From contig NZ_JAKSYL010000066.1 in the NCBI RefSeq assembly GCF_022829515.1, forward strand, positions 1 through 51,872: 51,872 nucleotides of DNA, read 5' to 3'. The stretch is from Methylobacterium sp. J-048. GTDB lineage: Bacteria > Pseudomonadota > Alphaproteobacteria > Rhizobiales > Beijerinckiaceae. Below the pieces are notes generated by a model. It was not told where the DNA came from, did no database searches, and worked only from the letters and a program-made list of their open reading frames with translations. Position 1 is the first letter of the stretch. Each line of letters opens with the position of its first letter. Positions 42,026 through 51,043 of this stretch are shown piece by piece. The position numbers and the translations under genes were made by a program.

Positions 42026-42991
42026 ATGAGCCCCGTATTCGATACCTTCGACGACGACCTCGACGACGTAGCCGAGCGCTGCGCCAGCGCCGATGCGGGC
42101 GTCCGGCGCGTCGCGATGATGGAGCTCGCCGAGGCTGTCGGCCCCGAGGCGAAGGTCCTACTTCTGAAGGGTCTCGGCGACTCGGACGCCACCGTTCGTG
42201 CGGCCGCCGCCAAGGCCCTGGATGAGCACGACGGCGCGGACGTCGTCGAGGGCCTGGTGCGCTCCCTCGAGGACGCCGACGAGGCCGTGCGGCGCACCGC
42301 CGCCGACACCCTCGCCGAGAAGAAGGAGCCGACCTGCGGCCCGCTGCTGATCGAGCGCGCCGAGCACGCCGACCCCTTCGTACAGGCGTCCGCCCTGCGG
42401 GCGCTGCGCGAGCTCGTCCTGCCGGATGCCCTGTCGGCCGCATTGAAGGCGCTACAGAGTTCGGCGCCCGAGGTTCGCCGCGAGGGCCTCGGCGTCATCG
42501 GCTATCTCAAGGCTGAGGAGGCGCTGCCCGCGCTGATCGCCACCGCGGGCGATCCCGACCCGACCGTCCGGCGCGCGACGATGGCGGCCCTGGTCTTCCT
42601 GCGCCCCGGCGGCCCCGGCATCTCCACGTTGATCGCTGGCTTGTCTGACGACAACTGGCAGGTACGGGAGGAAACGGCTGTCTCATGTGCCAAGATCAGG
42701 CTGCCGGAGGCGACGCCCCCCCTTATCGCGGCAATGGACGATCCCGTCTGGCAGGTCCGCATCAAGGCTGCCAACGCTCTCGGCCGGATCAAAGCCTCGG
42801 CCGCCGTCGACGTTCTGGGGCACGCACTGACTTCGGAGGTGAGTAATCTGCGCAAGGAGGCTGCCGCGGCCCTCGGCGAGATCGCCGACCGGCGCGGTCT
42901 CGCTGCCCTTGAGGCGTCCTCCAACGATCCGGATCCCGACGTCCGCAAGCTCATCCAATGGGCGATCGGGCGCTGCCAGGGACGCCCCTGA
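42026..42991 (+). CDS. HEAT-repeat (PBS-lyase-type) protein
   Basis: A 321-residue all-helical protein made of about nine HEAT repeats of some 31 residues, each with the pattern 'L..D.D..VR..A..AL..' (for example 'GLGDSDATVRAAAAKALDEHD', 'DDPVWQVRIKAANALGRIK'). Such solenoids are scaffolds; the PBS-lyase group also includes chaperones and bilin lyases. It starts eight bases after the ferredoxin stop, so it is in the same operon and may assemble or tether the flavoprotein-ferredoxin pair. No catalytic motif is seen. Confidence 0.82.
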   Translation: MSPVFDTFDDDLDDVAERCASADAGVRRVAMMELAEAVGPEAKVLLLKGLGDSDATVRAAAAKALDEHDGADVVEGLVRSLEDADEAVRRTAADTLAEKKEPTCGPLLIERAEHADPFVQASALRALRELVLPDALSAALKALQSSAPEVRREGLGVIGYLKAEEALPALIATAGDPDPTVRRATMAALVFLRPGGPGISTLIAGLSDDNWQVREETAVSCAKIRLPEATPPLIAAMDDPVWQVRIKAANALGRIKASAAVDVLGHALTSEVSNLRKEAAAALGEIADRRGLAALEASSNDPDPDVRKLIQWAIGRCQGRP

Positions 42992-43158
42992 CTGATCCAA
43001 CTGACGACGTTCGATGCGGCGCCTCTCCCATCCGGGTGGGGCGCCGCATCGCGTCTACAGACGGCTCGCCGGCAGCCGGATGCCACATGCGACTAGGGAC
43101 AGTTTAGAGCTGGTACAGGGTTTGCTGCGCCATTCCCTGCAAGACGCAGGAGATGGCG

Positions 43159-43935
43159 ATGCAGACCACGGCGCCGATACGCCCATCTCAGGCCCCGGCG
43201 GGGCTGCAAACTCAGGCGAACGCCCTTCTGCTGTCCGAGGCTGCACTAAGGGCCGGCACCGGCCAGCGCCCGCTGCTCGACGGATTAACCGAACGCGAGC
43301 TTGCCCTTGTCATGGAGAAGGGTCGACGCCGTGTACTCTATCGCGGCGCGACCCTGTTCATGCAGGAGACGCCGAACGACGGGATCTGGATCGTCGAAAG
43401 CGGCCGCATCCGGGTCTTCTACGCGGCGCCCTCCGGTCGCGAGATCACGCTGGCCTACTGGTACCCCGGCAACTTCGTCGGCGGTCCCGACGTATTTGGC
43501 ACCGGCCTTCACAAGTGGTCGGGCATGGCGGCGAGCAATTCCAGCGTGCTGCACCTGCCGGGCAAGGCCCTTCGACAGCTCGTGACGCAGATTCCGGCGC
43601 TGGCAATCGGGGTCATTGACGGCTTGACCTTCAAGGGCCGCTGCTACTCGACCCTGGCCCAGATGCTCGGAACCCGCTCGATCACCGAGCGACTCGCCCA
43701 CCTCCTCCTGCATCTGTGCGATCTCTACGGCGTGCCGGAGGAGGACGGGACCGTGATCGCGGCGACCTTTACCCACGCCGACCTCGCCCACATGGTCGGC
43801 GCCACCCGGCAATGGGTAACGATCAGCCTGAAGCGCCTTTCGGAGCAAGGGGTCGTCGCGACACGGCGCACGCAGATCGTTGTGTTGCGCTCTGAGATCC
43901 TAGCGCAGATGCGTGGCGGCGAGGAATGCGCCTAA
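43159..43935 (+). CDS. Crp/Fnr-family regulator of the redox island
   Basis: A 258-residue regulator from ATG 43159 (AGGAG six bases upstream; ATG 43153 overlaps that site). It has a cyclic-nucleotide-type barrel ('YRGATLFMQETPNDGIWIVESGRIRVFYAAPSGREITLAYWYPGNFVGGPDVFG') and a C-terminal winged HTH ('THADLAHMVGATRQWVTISLKRLSEQG'). The reading helix 'RQWVTISLKRL' differs from the FNR 'ETVSR', so it should use other DNA sites. No N-terminal Cys cluster is present. It stands between the flavoprotein operon and the importer genes and is the likely local controller. Confidence 0.83.
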   Translation: MQTTAPIRPSQAPAGLQTQANALLLSEAALRAGTGQRPLLDGLTERELALVMEKGRRRVLYRGATLFMQETPNDGIWIVESGRIRVFYAAPSGREITLAYWYPGNFVGGPDVFGTGLHKWSGMAASNSSVLHLPGKALRQLVTQIPALAIGVIDGLTFKGRCYSTLAQMLGTRSITERLAHLLLHLCDLYGVPEEDGTVIAATFTHADLAHMVGATRQWVTISLKRLSEQGVVATRRTQIVVLRSEILAQMRGGEECA

Positions 43936-44099
43936 ATCCGAAGCTTCCCGCTCAAATCGACAGCACATCCGGGCTGACACAACCTTTTTGCGCAACTAAT
44001 CGACCCGCGCGCTCTCTCAATGTTTGATCGAACTCGTCGCCAAGTCCGATCATGCCTCCGATGTCGCTGCGGCATCGGACCGACATGACGGAGCGGGCG

Positions 44100-45524
44100 A
44101 TGGCAAGACGGTTCCCCGGGCTCGGATCGGTATCCGCTCTCGCGCTTCTCGCACTTACCGGCACCGGGATCGGTACGCCGGCCCGCGCCGAGACCCTGAC
44201 TGTCGGCATCGGCACGCAGGACACAACAACCAACACCGCCACTGTAGGGGTGGTTATCCGACAGCTCAAGCTGCTCGAGAAGTACCTGCCCAAGACCGGC
44301 AAGTACGCCGACAAAACCATCCAGCTCGACTGGCAGAACTTTACGTCCGGACCGCCGGTCACGAACGGCATGATGGCCGGCAAGCTCCAGTTCGGCGCGA
44401 TGGGCGATTACCCCTTGGTCGTCAACGGCGCCACCTTCCAGAACAATCCCGAGAGCAAATCGAAGCTCATCGCGGTCGCGGCGTACAACCTCTACGGTTC
44501 CGGCAACGGCATCGTCGTCAACAAGGACTCCGAGTACTTCTCCTTCGAGGACCTGAAGGGAAAGGTCGTCAGCGTGCCCTTCGGTTCGGCCGCCCACGGC
44601 ATGATCCTGAAGGCGTTGCAGGACAAGGGCTACCCGGCCACCTACTTCCGTCTCGTTAGCCAGAGCCCGGAGGTCGGTTCGACCAACCTTCAGGAGAAGA
44701 AGATCGACGCGCACGCCGATTTCGTCCCCTTCGCCGAGCTGCTACCGTTCCGCGGCTCCGCCCGCAAGGTGTTCGACGGCGTCGAGACCAAGCTGCCGAC
44801 CTGGCACGGCGTTGTCGTGCGCACCGATTTCGCCAAGCAGTACCCCGAGATCGTCGAGGCCTACGTGAAGGCGGTGCTCGACGCAGACGCCTGGGTCAAG
44901 TCTGACCCGAAGCGCGCCGCTGAGCAGATTGCGACGTGGACCGGTACCGACAAGGAGGTGGTCTATATCTTCCTCGGTCCCGGCGGGATCATGACCATCG
45001 ATCCCACGATCAAGCCGCAACTGATCGACGCCGCACGCGAGGACGTGAAGGTCTTGCAGAAGCTCGACCGGATCAAGGAGTTCGACGTCGGCCCTTGGGT
45101 CGACGACGCGTATCTTCGCAAGGTCTTCGCCGAGCGCGGTCTCGAGTACGACCAGCAGCGCGCGAGCACCGCCAACTATGAGGTCAGCGGTCAGGACACG
45201 TTCTGCAAGAAGCCGATCACCGAGCCGCGCAAGGCCGGCGAGATCTGGGTGAAAGGCGGCGCGATCCAGCCCTATTCCAGCGCCGCCTGCACGCTCGGCG
45301 CGCTGAACGAGATGAAGACCAAGGGTCAGGCCGTCGACGTCGCCTACGTCTTCGACACGGCCCGCGGCATCAAGCTGTTCGCCCGCGAGGCCTTCTACGT
45401 GGTCGACGACAAGGGCGGCATCGCGCCCTTCCTCCTGAAACAGGATGCCGAGGCCGCGGCCCAGGGCGGCGGCAAGGTGATGCCCTACGACGAGGCCCTC
45501 AGGGCCGCTGTGACGGGAGGCTAG
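44100..45524 (+). CDS. NitT/TauT-type ABC binding protein with NosL-like C-terminal domain
   Basis: A 474-residue exported protein (ATG 44100, GGAG seven bases upstream; signal peptide ending 'GTPARAE'). Residues 30-350 form an NMT1/SsuA-type binding protein: 'ETLTVGIGTQDTTTNTATVGVVIRQLKLLEKYLP', 'LQFGAMGDYPLVVNG', 'LKGKVVSVPFGSAAHGMILKAL'. Such proteins bind nitrate, sulfonates, taurine or similar. Residues 380-474 are extra: 'GEIWVKGGAIQPYSS', 'VDVAYVFDTARGIKLFAREAFYVV' and 'APFLLKQDAEAAAQGGGKVMPYDEAL' resemble NosL, a copper-binding lipoprotein. Usual length for the family is 320-340. Confidence 0.8.
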   Translation: MARRFPGLGSVSALALLALTGTGIGTPARAETLTVGIGTQDTTTNTATVGVVIRQLKLLEKYLPKTGKYADKTIQLDWQNFTSGPPVTNGMMAGKLQFGAMGDYPLVVNGATFQNNPESKSKLIAVAAYNLYGSGNGIVVNKDSEYFSFEDLKGKVVSVPFGSAAHGMILKALQDKGYPATYFRLVSQSPEVGSTNLQEKKIDAHADFVPFAELLPFRGSARKVFDGVETKLPTWHGVVVRTDFAKQYPEIVEAYVKAVLDADAWVKSDPKRAAEQIATWTGTDKEVVYIFLGPGGIMTIDPTIKPQLIDAAREDVKVLQKLDRIKEFDVGPWVDDAYLRKVFAERGLEYDQQRASTANYEVSGQDTFCKKPITEPRKAGEIWVKGGAIQPYSSAACTLGALNEMKTKGQAVDVAYVFDTARGIKLFAREAFYVVDDKGGIAPFLLKQDAEAAAQGGGKVMPYDEALRAAVTGG

Positions 45525-45530
45525 ACCCTC

Positions 45531-46421
45531 ATGGAAGCTGTCGCCCTCCGGTCCACCGCCGAGTCCGAGCCGCCGCGAACGGTGACCCTCGCGCCACCGC
45601 CCGCGTCTGCCCAACCCACGACCGGCCGCACCCGCCGCTGGCTTCGCCTGCACCGCGGTGAGTTCCGCGCCGCACTGATCGGGCTCGCGTCACTCATCCT
45701 GTTTGTCGCCCTCTGGCAGTATATGACTGCCAACCGCGTCACCCTCTACGTGCGGTTCCTGAACATACCCACGCCGATGGACGTCGTGGGCCGTGCGGTG
45801 ATCGCCCTGCACAGTCCCGTCTTCGGCGATCACGTACTCATCTCCTGCCGCCGGATCCTGTTCGGCTTCCTGCTGGCCGGCGGTGTCGCCGTCCCGCTCG
45901 GCCTCCTCATGGGCCGCTATCACCTCCTGCGCGAGATCGCCTTCCCGATCTGCGAGGTGCTGCGGCCGATCCCGGCCATCGCCTGGGTTCCGATGGCGAT
46001 CATGCTCTGGCCGACGAACGAGGGCTCGATCGTCTTCATCACCTTCCTCGGCTCGTTCTTCCCGATCCTAATCAACACCCTCCAGGGCATGGTGCAGGTT
46101 GACCCAGTGCTGGTGCGTGCCGCCCGGTGCCTCGGAGCCAGGGAAGTAGCTGTGTTCCGCGAGGTCTACCTGCCAGCCTCGTTGCCGCAGATCTTCACCG
46201 GGCTGACGGTCGGCATGGGCGTGGCCTGGGTCTCGCTGATCGCCGCCGAGATGATCTCCGGCCAGTTCGGCATCGGCTACTTCACCTGGGAGGCCTACTC
46301 CCTGGTTCAGTACCCGGACATCGCGCTCGGCATGATCACGATTGGGCTGCTCGGGCTCGGCTCGAGCTTCGCGATCCGGCTCGTGGGCCGCCTCGTCATG
46401 CCCTGGGCCTCCGCCCGGTAG
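45531..46421 (+). CDS. ABC transporter permease (NitT/TauT type)
   Basis: A 296-residue inner-membrane protein with about six TM helices after a Pro/Arg-rich N-terminus of 45 residues. The EAA loop that docks on the ATPase is 'ARCLGAREVAVFREVYLPASLPQIFTGL', and the family stretch 'GVAWVSLIAAEMISGQFGIGYFTWEAYSL' is present. It begins six bases after the binding-protein stop and works with the adjacent ATPase. Confidence 0.9.
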   Translation: MEAVALRSTAESEPPRTVTLAPPPASAQPTTGRTRRWLRLHRGEFRAALIGLASLILFVALWQYMTANRVTLYVRFLNIPTPMDVVGRAVIALHSPVFGDHVLISCRRILFGFLLAGGVAVPLGLLMGRYHLLREIAFPICEVLRPIPAIAWVPMAIMLWPTNEGSIVFITFLGSFFPILINTLQGMVQVDPVLVRAARCLGAREVAVFREVYLPASLPQIFTGLTVGMGVAWVSLIAAEMISGQFGIGYFTWEAYSLVQYPDIALGMITIGLLGLGSSFAIRLVGRLVMPWASAR

Positions 46422-46512
46422 GACACCCGACCAGCCCGACGACCGCGCCTCCCTCCGTGGTGCGCCGCCCCACGCGGCGGATGCCCGCCCCCCATCAATC
46501 GAGGAGCCTGCC

Positions 46513-47373
46513 ATGCCCGAGCCGAGCCGGGGCCTGATCGAGGTCCGCGACTTCTGCCTGCGGTACGAGACGATGGAAGGCGCCGTGGAGGCCGTCTCGA
46601 ATACGTCGCTCACGGTGCAGCCCGGCGAGTTCGTATCGATCATTGGCCCATCCGGTTGCGGGAAGTCGACGCTGCTCAACGCACTGGCCGGTTTTCTCAA
46701 ACCATCGTCGGGACGGGTGACCGTCGACGGTGAGGCGATCTCGGGGCCGAGCGCAGACCGCGGTATGATCTTCCAGCAGTACTCACTCTTCCCGTGGAAG
46801 ACGGTGCGCGAAAACGTCGAGTTCGGCCTGAAGATGAAGGGAGTCCGGCGCGGCGAACGCGAGCGACAGGCGCGCACGCTCCTAGGCCTCGCCGGTCTCA
46901 CGCCGTTCGAGAACCACTACCCAGACCGGCTGTCAGGCGGGATGAAGCAGCGTGTCGGCATCGTGCGTGCGCTGGCCACCGGTCCGCGCATCCTCCTGCT
47001 CGACGAGCCGTTCGGCGCCCTCGACGCGCAGACCCGGCTGATCATGCAGCAAATCCTCACCAACATGTGGCAGCGCCTGAAGATCTCGGTGCTGTTCGTG
47101 ACCCACGACATCGACGAGGCGATCTTCCTCTCCGACCGCGTCTACGTGATGACCGCCCGTCCCGGGAGCATCAAGGCCGAGATCGTGGTGCCGCTGCCCC
47201 GACCGCGGCAGCCAGCCCTGACCCTGTCCTCCGAGTTCCTGGGCCTGCGCCGGGGGCTCATGTCGCTGATCCGCGAGGAGAGCATCCGCGCGATGGGCGG
47301 GGAGGTCAGCGCCGAGGCGATGAAGGGCCTAGCCATCGATGTCGAGGGCCAGGATCTCGCCGCGCTACTCTGA
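46513..47373 (+). CDS. ABC transporter ATPase (NitT/TauT type)
   Basis: A 286-residue ATPase with all nucleotide-binding motifs: Walker A 'GPSGCGKST' (about residue 45), Q loop 'FQQYSLFPW', signature 'LSGGMKQR', Walker B '[13 protein letters not shown]' and H loop '[15 protein letters not shown]'. ATG 46513 follows GAGGAG. It powers the importer formed with the two preceding gene products. The C-terminus is about 25 residues longer than in TauB or SsuB. Confidence 0.94.
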   Translation: MPEPSRGLIEVRDFCLRYETMEGAVEAVSNTSLTVQPGEFVSIIGPSGCGKSTLLNALAGFLKPSSGRVTVDGEAISGPSADRGMIFQQYSLFPWKTVRENVEFGLKMKGVRRGERERQARTLLGLAGLTPFENHYPDRLSGGMKQRVGIVRALATGPRILLLDEPFGALDAQTRLIMQQILTNMWQRLKISVLFVTHDIDEAIFLSDRVYVMTARPGSIKAEIVVPLPRPRQPALTLSSEFLGLRRGLMSLIREESIRAMGGEVSAEAMKGLAIDVEGQDLAALL

Positions 47374-47396
47374 GCTCCGCGTCAACGGGTGAAGCC

Positions 47397-47735
47397 ATGA
47401 CCTATGTCGTCACCGAGAACTGCATCCGCTGCAAGTACACCGACTGCGTCGAGGTCTGTCCGGTCGACTGCTTCTACGTCGGTGACACCATGCTGGTGAT
47501 CAATCCGGACGAATGCATCGACTGTGGTGTGTGCGAGCCGGAGTGCCCGGCCGATGCCATCAAGGCCGATACTGAGCCGGGAACGGCAGGCTGGAAGGCC
47601 TTCAACGCCAAGTACGCCGACCTCTGGCCCAACATCTCCGAGAAGACCGAGCCGGCCGGCGACGCGGCGGCGTGGGACGGCCGCGACGGCAAGCTACTCG
47701 AAGCGTTCGGAAATGCGGATCCGGCGGTCGCCTGA
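47397..47735 (+). CDS. 7Fe/8Fe bacterial ferredoxin (FdxA type)
   Basis: A 112-residue ferredoxin with '[18 protein letters not shown]' (C-x2-C-x4-C-x3-CP) and '[16 protein letters not shown]' (C-x2-C-x2-C-x3-CP), a layout that binds a [3Fe-4S] and a [4Fe-4S] cluster in the FdxA family, and the usual acidic C-terminal extension. It lies 23 bases after the ABC ATPase and 17 bases before the ferredoxin reductase gene, so the two form an electron-supply pair for the island. Confidence 0.9.
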   Translation: MTYVVTENCIRCKYTDCVEVCPVDCFYVGDTMLVINPDECIDCGVCEPECPADAIKADTEPGTAGWKAFNAKYADLWPNISEKTEPAGDAAAWDGRDGKLLEAFGNADPAVA

Positions 47736-47752
47736 GTGAGGAAGAAAGAGCG

Positions 47753-48526
47753 ATGAGCAAGTTCCACGAGGAGCGCGTCCTGTCGGTCCACCACTGGACC
47801 GACAACCTGTTCTCGTTCCGCACGACCCGGGATCCGGCGTTCCGCTTCCGCAACGGCGAGTTCACCATGATCGGCCTCGAGGTCGAGGGCCGGCCACTGC
47901 TGCGTGCCTACTCGGTGGTCTCAGCCAACTACGAGGAGGAGCTGGAGTTCTTCTCGATCAAGGTCCAGGACGGGCCGCTGACCTCCAAGCTCCAGCACCT
48001 CAAGATCGGCGACCCGATCATCGTCGGCAAGAAACCCACCGGCACGCTGGTGCTCGACAACCTGCTGCCCGGCCGGCACCTCTACCTGCTCGGCACCGGC
48101 ACGGGGCTGGCGCCGTTCCTGTCGATCATCAAGGATCCGGAGACCTACGACCGGTTCGAGAAGGTCGTGCTGGTCCATGGCTGCCGGCAGGTGCAGGAAC
48201 TCGCCTACGGCGAGACCATCACCGAGACGCTGCCCCGCCACGAGTTCTTGGGCGAGATGATCTCGAACCAGCTGATCTACTACCCAACCGTGACCCGCGA
48301 GCCGTTCCGCAACCGCGGCCGGATCACCGACCTGATGGTCTTGGGCAAGCTCTTCTCCGATATCGGCCTGCCGGAAATGGCGATCGCGGCCGACCGGTTT
48401 ATGCTCTGCGGCAGCCCCGACATGATCCGCGACACCCGGGAACTCCTGACCTCCCGCGGTTACGAGGAGGGCAACCACGGCGAGGCGGCCCACTACGTGA
48501 TCGAGAAGGCCTTCGTCGAGAAATAA
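47753..48526 (+). CDS. fpr: Ferredoxin-NADP+ reductase
   Basis: A 257-residue FAD enzyme that passes electrons between NADPH and ferredoxin. The FAD-binding 'RAYSVVSANYEEELEFF' and 'GPLTSKLQHLKIGD' and the NADP-site 'LLGTGTGLAPFLSIIKD' and 'FMLCGSPDMIRDTRELL' are present; the ending 'YVIEKAFVEK' is typical of the bacterial Fpr subclass. It starts 17 bases after the ferredoxin gene. The pair could feed reducing power to the AprA/AprB-like enzyme encoded upstream. Confidence 0.93.
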   Translation: MSKFHEERVLSVHHWTDNLFSFRTTRDPAFRFRNGEFTMIGLEVEGRPLLRAYSVVSANYEEELEFFSIKVQDGPLTSKLQHLKIGDPIIVGKKPTGTLVLDNLLPGRHLYLLGTGTGLAPFLSIIKDPETYDRFEKVVLVHGCRQVQELAYGETITETLPRHEFLGEMISNQLIYYPTVTREPFRNRGRITDLMVLGKLFSDIGLPEMAIAADRFMLCGSPDMIRDTRELLTSRGYEEGNHGEAAHYVIEKAFVEK

Positions 48527-48541
48527 GGGAGCCCGGACCTC

Positions 48542-49480
48542 GTGCGACTCCCTCATCTGACACGCACACAGGCCGGACGGCTCTTCCTCCTCGCCACGGC
48601 GACGGGCTGGGGCCTGAACTGGCCGGTGCTCAAGCTGGTCCTTCAGGACTGGCCGCCTCTGTTTGCGCGGGGCGTCGCCGGTCTCATTGCGGCCTCTGGA
48701 CTGGGCCTTCTCGCCTACGGGCGCGGTGAGCGCCTGACGGTGCCGCGCGCACTTTTCGGACGGCTCGGTCTCGCCGCCGCGATCAACGTCTTCGCCTGGA
48801 TGGGTTTCACCGGTCTGTCCCTGAGATGGCTCACCGTACCGGAGGGGGCGCTGCTGGCGTACTCGATGCCAGTTTGGGCCGTGCTTCTCGCCTGGATAAT
48901 GCGCGGTGAGCGTCCGGATCTGCGCGGGTTCGCGGCCCTCGCACTCGGCATCCTGGGTATCTGCGTTCTCGTCGATGGCACGGGGACCGGTCTGATCCTC
49001 CACAAGGCGCCCGGTATCGCCTTCGCTCTGGCCGCTGCCGTCCTGTTCGCGCTGGGAACGATCCTTGAGCGAAGGCCGATCGGCTTGCCACCGATCGCCC
49101 TCACCGCGTGGCAGGTCGGGCTCGGCTGCCTGGCGATGACGCTGATCAGCCTTCTCACCGAGGCCTCCGAAATCAAGGGCCTGAGCCTGTCGAGCCTGGC
49201 CGGCATCAGCTACATGGCGATTGGCCCACTCGCGCTCTGCTATCTCAGTTGGCAGGCCGCCCTACGCCGGCTGCCGACAGGCATGGCGACCACGGGCATG
49301 CTGTTGGTGCCGATCATCGGAACGGTCGCCGCTGCAGTCGCACTCCATGAGACGATCGGATCTCGACAGATGCTCGCCTTTGTCCTGACGCTGACTGGCG
49401 TCGGCCTGGCTCTGCAGAGGAAGGTGATGCCAACGTCACCGACAACCTGCGCGTCGTCGAATGCGGGCCTGGCACGCTGA
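48542..49480 (+). CDS. DMT/EamA-family transporter
   Basis: A 312-residue membrane protein with ten predicted helices in two EamA repeats ('LLATATGWGLNWPVLKLVLQDWPPLFARG' opens the first; 'GIAFALAAAVLFALGTILERR' the second). Members export amino acids, metabolites or drugs. It starts at GTG 48542, 15 bases after the fpr stop, so it is probably cotranscribed and could remove a product of the pathway. Confidence 0.85.
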   Translation: MRLPHLTRTQAGRLFLLATATGWGLNWPVLKLVLQDWPPLFARGVAGLIAASGLGLLAYGRGERLTVPRALFGRLGLAAAINVFAWMGFTGLSLRWLTVPEGALLAYSMPVWAVLLAWIMRGERPDLRGFAALALGILGICVLVDGTGTGLILHKAPGIAFALAAAVLFALGTILERRPIGLPPIALTAWQVGLGCLAMTLISLLTEASEIKGLSLSSLAGISYMAIGPLALCYLSWQAALRRLPTGMATTGMLLVPIIGTVAAAVALHETIGSRQMLAFVLTLTGVGLALQRKVMPTSPTTCASSNAGLAR

Positions 49481-49498
49481 CGCACGGGGAGCACGAGG

Positions 49499-51043
49499 AT
49501 GACCGGCAGTACCGACAGTGAGCGCAACGAGGCGGACTTTTCAGACCGTGACTGGGGAGCCGCCTCTGGAGGTTTGACCCGGCGAGCGATCGCAGGTGCC
49601 CTCGCGCTCGCCCCCTTCCACCGCAGCGCCTCAGCGGAGGAAAGTAGGCGTGATCCCTCCCTCCTCGACGGCGCAAAGCTTCAGGCGGCATACCGCGATC
49701 GGTCCTGCTTACCGACGGAGGTCGTGACCTCGGTCTTCAAGCGTGCCGAAGCGCTGGACCCAGCCGTCAACGCTTTCATCGTTCTGGATCGGGAGGGAGC
49801 CCTCAGTGCCGCTGAGGCATCAGCGGCCCGCTGGCGGGACGGCAAGTCGCTGGGCCCGCTGGACGGCGTCCCCGTGACGCTCAAGGACAACATCCCCTGG
49901 GCTGGTCACCCCACCCGTAAAGGTAGCCGGGCCGGCTCGGATGCAGCGACCCTCCAGAACTCGCCTTTGGCGGAGCGCCTGTTGCGCGCCGGCGCGGTTG
50001 TCATCGGCAAGACCTGCATGCCGGAATTCGGCTGGAAGGGGGTCGGCGACAGCCCGCTGACTGGGCTGACGCGCAATCCGTGGAACACGCTGCTGACCAC
50101 GGGAGGGTCGACAGCCGGGGGATCCGCTGCGGCGGCGCTCAACCTCGGCGTCGTGCATTTCGGCACCGATGGCGCAGGCTCCATCCGAATCCCGAGCTCG
50201 TTCTGCGGCGTCTTCGGGATCAAGCCCAGCCTCGGCCGGATCCCTGCTGTACCGGCCGCCCCAACGCTGCACCTCGGGCCTGTGAGCCGCACGGTTCGCG
50301 ATGCCGCTGTCGCGCTGCAGGTGCTCAGCGGTCCTGACCCCCGCGACATGACTTCGTCGCACGGACCGATGCCGGATCTGGTCGAGTCGCTCGACTGGGG
50401 CGTCAAAGGTCTGCGTATCGCGTGGAGTCCAAGACTCGGTTACGTCGAGCGGCTCGATCCAGAGGTCGAGGCCATCGTCGGACGGGCCGCTGAAGCGTTT
50501 GCGCAGCTTGGTGCCAGTGTGGAGCACGCGGATCCGGGGTTCCCCAATCCGATGCCGATCCTCGAACCGATCTGGCTGACGATCGCGTGGTCGGCAGTCC
50601 GACCAATTCCTGAGGCACAGTGGAGCGAACTCGATCCCAACCTCCTTGCTCTGGCCAAAAAGGGGCAAGGTGTCTCCGGTGCCGATTACGCGACAGCCTT
50701 CGGTGCGCGAGCATCTCTGCACGCCGCCATGGCCCGGTTCAACGAGCGGTATGATCTGCTGCTCACCCCAACCGTTGCCGTTCCGGCTTTCGCGGCCGGG
50801 CATAACACACCGCCGGGCGGGGCATACGGCGACGATTGGCTAAACTGGGCACCTTACACCTACCCGTTCAACCTCAGTCTGCACCCCGCGGCATCGGTAC
50901 CCTGCGGGTTCACCAGTGATGGCCGGCCCGTCGGACTGCAGATCGTTGGTCCTTATCTTCGGGAGGACATCGTGCTCCGGGCTGCGCGCGCATACGAGCA
51001 GGCGCACCCCTGGCCCTTCCTTGAGAGGCCGAAGTTAGGCTGA
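49499..51043 (+). CDS. Exported amidase (amidase signature family)
   Basis: A 514-residue amidase with the Ser-cisSer-Lys triad: K129 ('TLKDN'), S204 ('TGGSTAGGS') and nucleophile S228 ('GTDGAGSIRIPSSFCG'). The N-terminus has a double Arg followed by a hydrophobic run and 'SASAEE' ('LTRRAIAGALALAPFHRSASA'), so it may be exported by the Tat route. It starts 18 bases after the transporter stop. Such enzymes release ammonia from amides; in this context it may prepare the substrate for the importer, or supply nitrogen. Substrate unknown. Confidence 0.9.
   Translation: MTGSTDSERNEADFSDRDWGAASGGLTRRAIAGALALAPFHRSASAEESRRDPSLLDGAKLQAAYRDRSCLPTEVVTSVFKRAEALDPAVNAFIVLDREGALSAAEASAARWRDGKSLGPLDGVPVTLKDNIPWAGHPTRKGSRAGSDAATLQNSPLAERLLRAGAVVIGKTCMPEFGWKGVGDSPLTGLTRNPWNTLLTTGGSTAGGSAAAALNLGVVHFGTDGAGSIRIPSSFCGVFGIKPSLGRIPAVPAAPTLHLGPVSRTVRDAAVALQVLSGPDPRDMTSSHGPMPDLVESLDWGVKGLRIAWSPRLGYVERLDPEVEAIVGRAAEAFAQLGASVEHADPGFPNPMPILEPIWLTIAWSAVRPIPEAQWSELDPNLLALAKKGQGVSGADYATAFGARASLHAAMARFNERYDLLLTPTVAVPAFAAGHNTPPGGAYGDDWLNWAPYTYPFNLSLHPAASVPCGFTSDGRPVGLQIVGPYLREDIVLRAARAYEQAHPWPFLERPKLG

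Noticed and set aside
39499..44000. Shared 9-mer GCAACTAAT upstream of the DUF971 gene (39499-39507) and of the binding-protein gene (43992-44000)
   Set aside because: It could be a site for the local Crp-type regulator, but a 9-mer match between two short regions is not rare and flanks do not agree.
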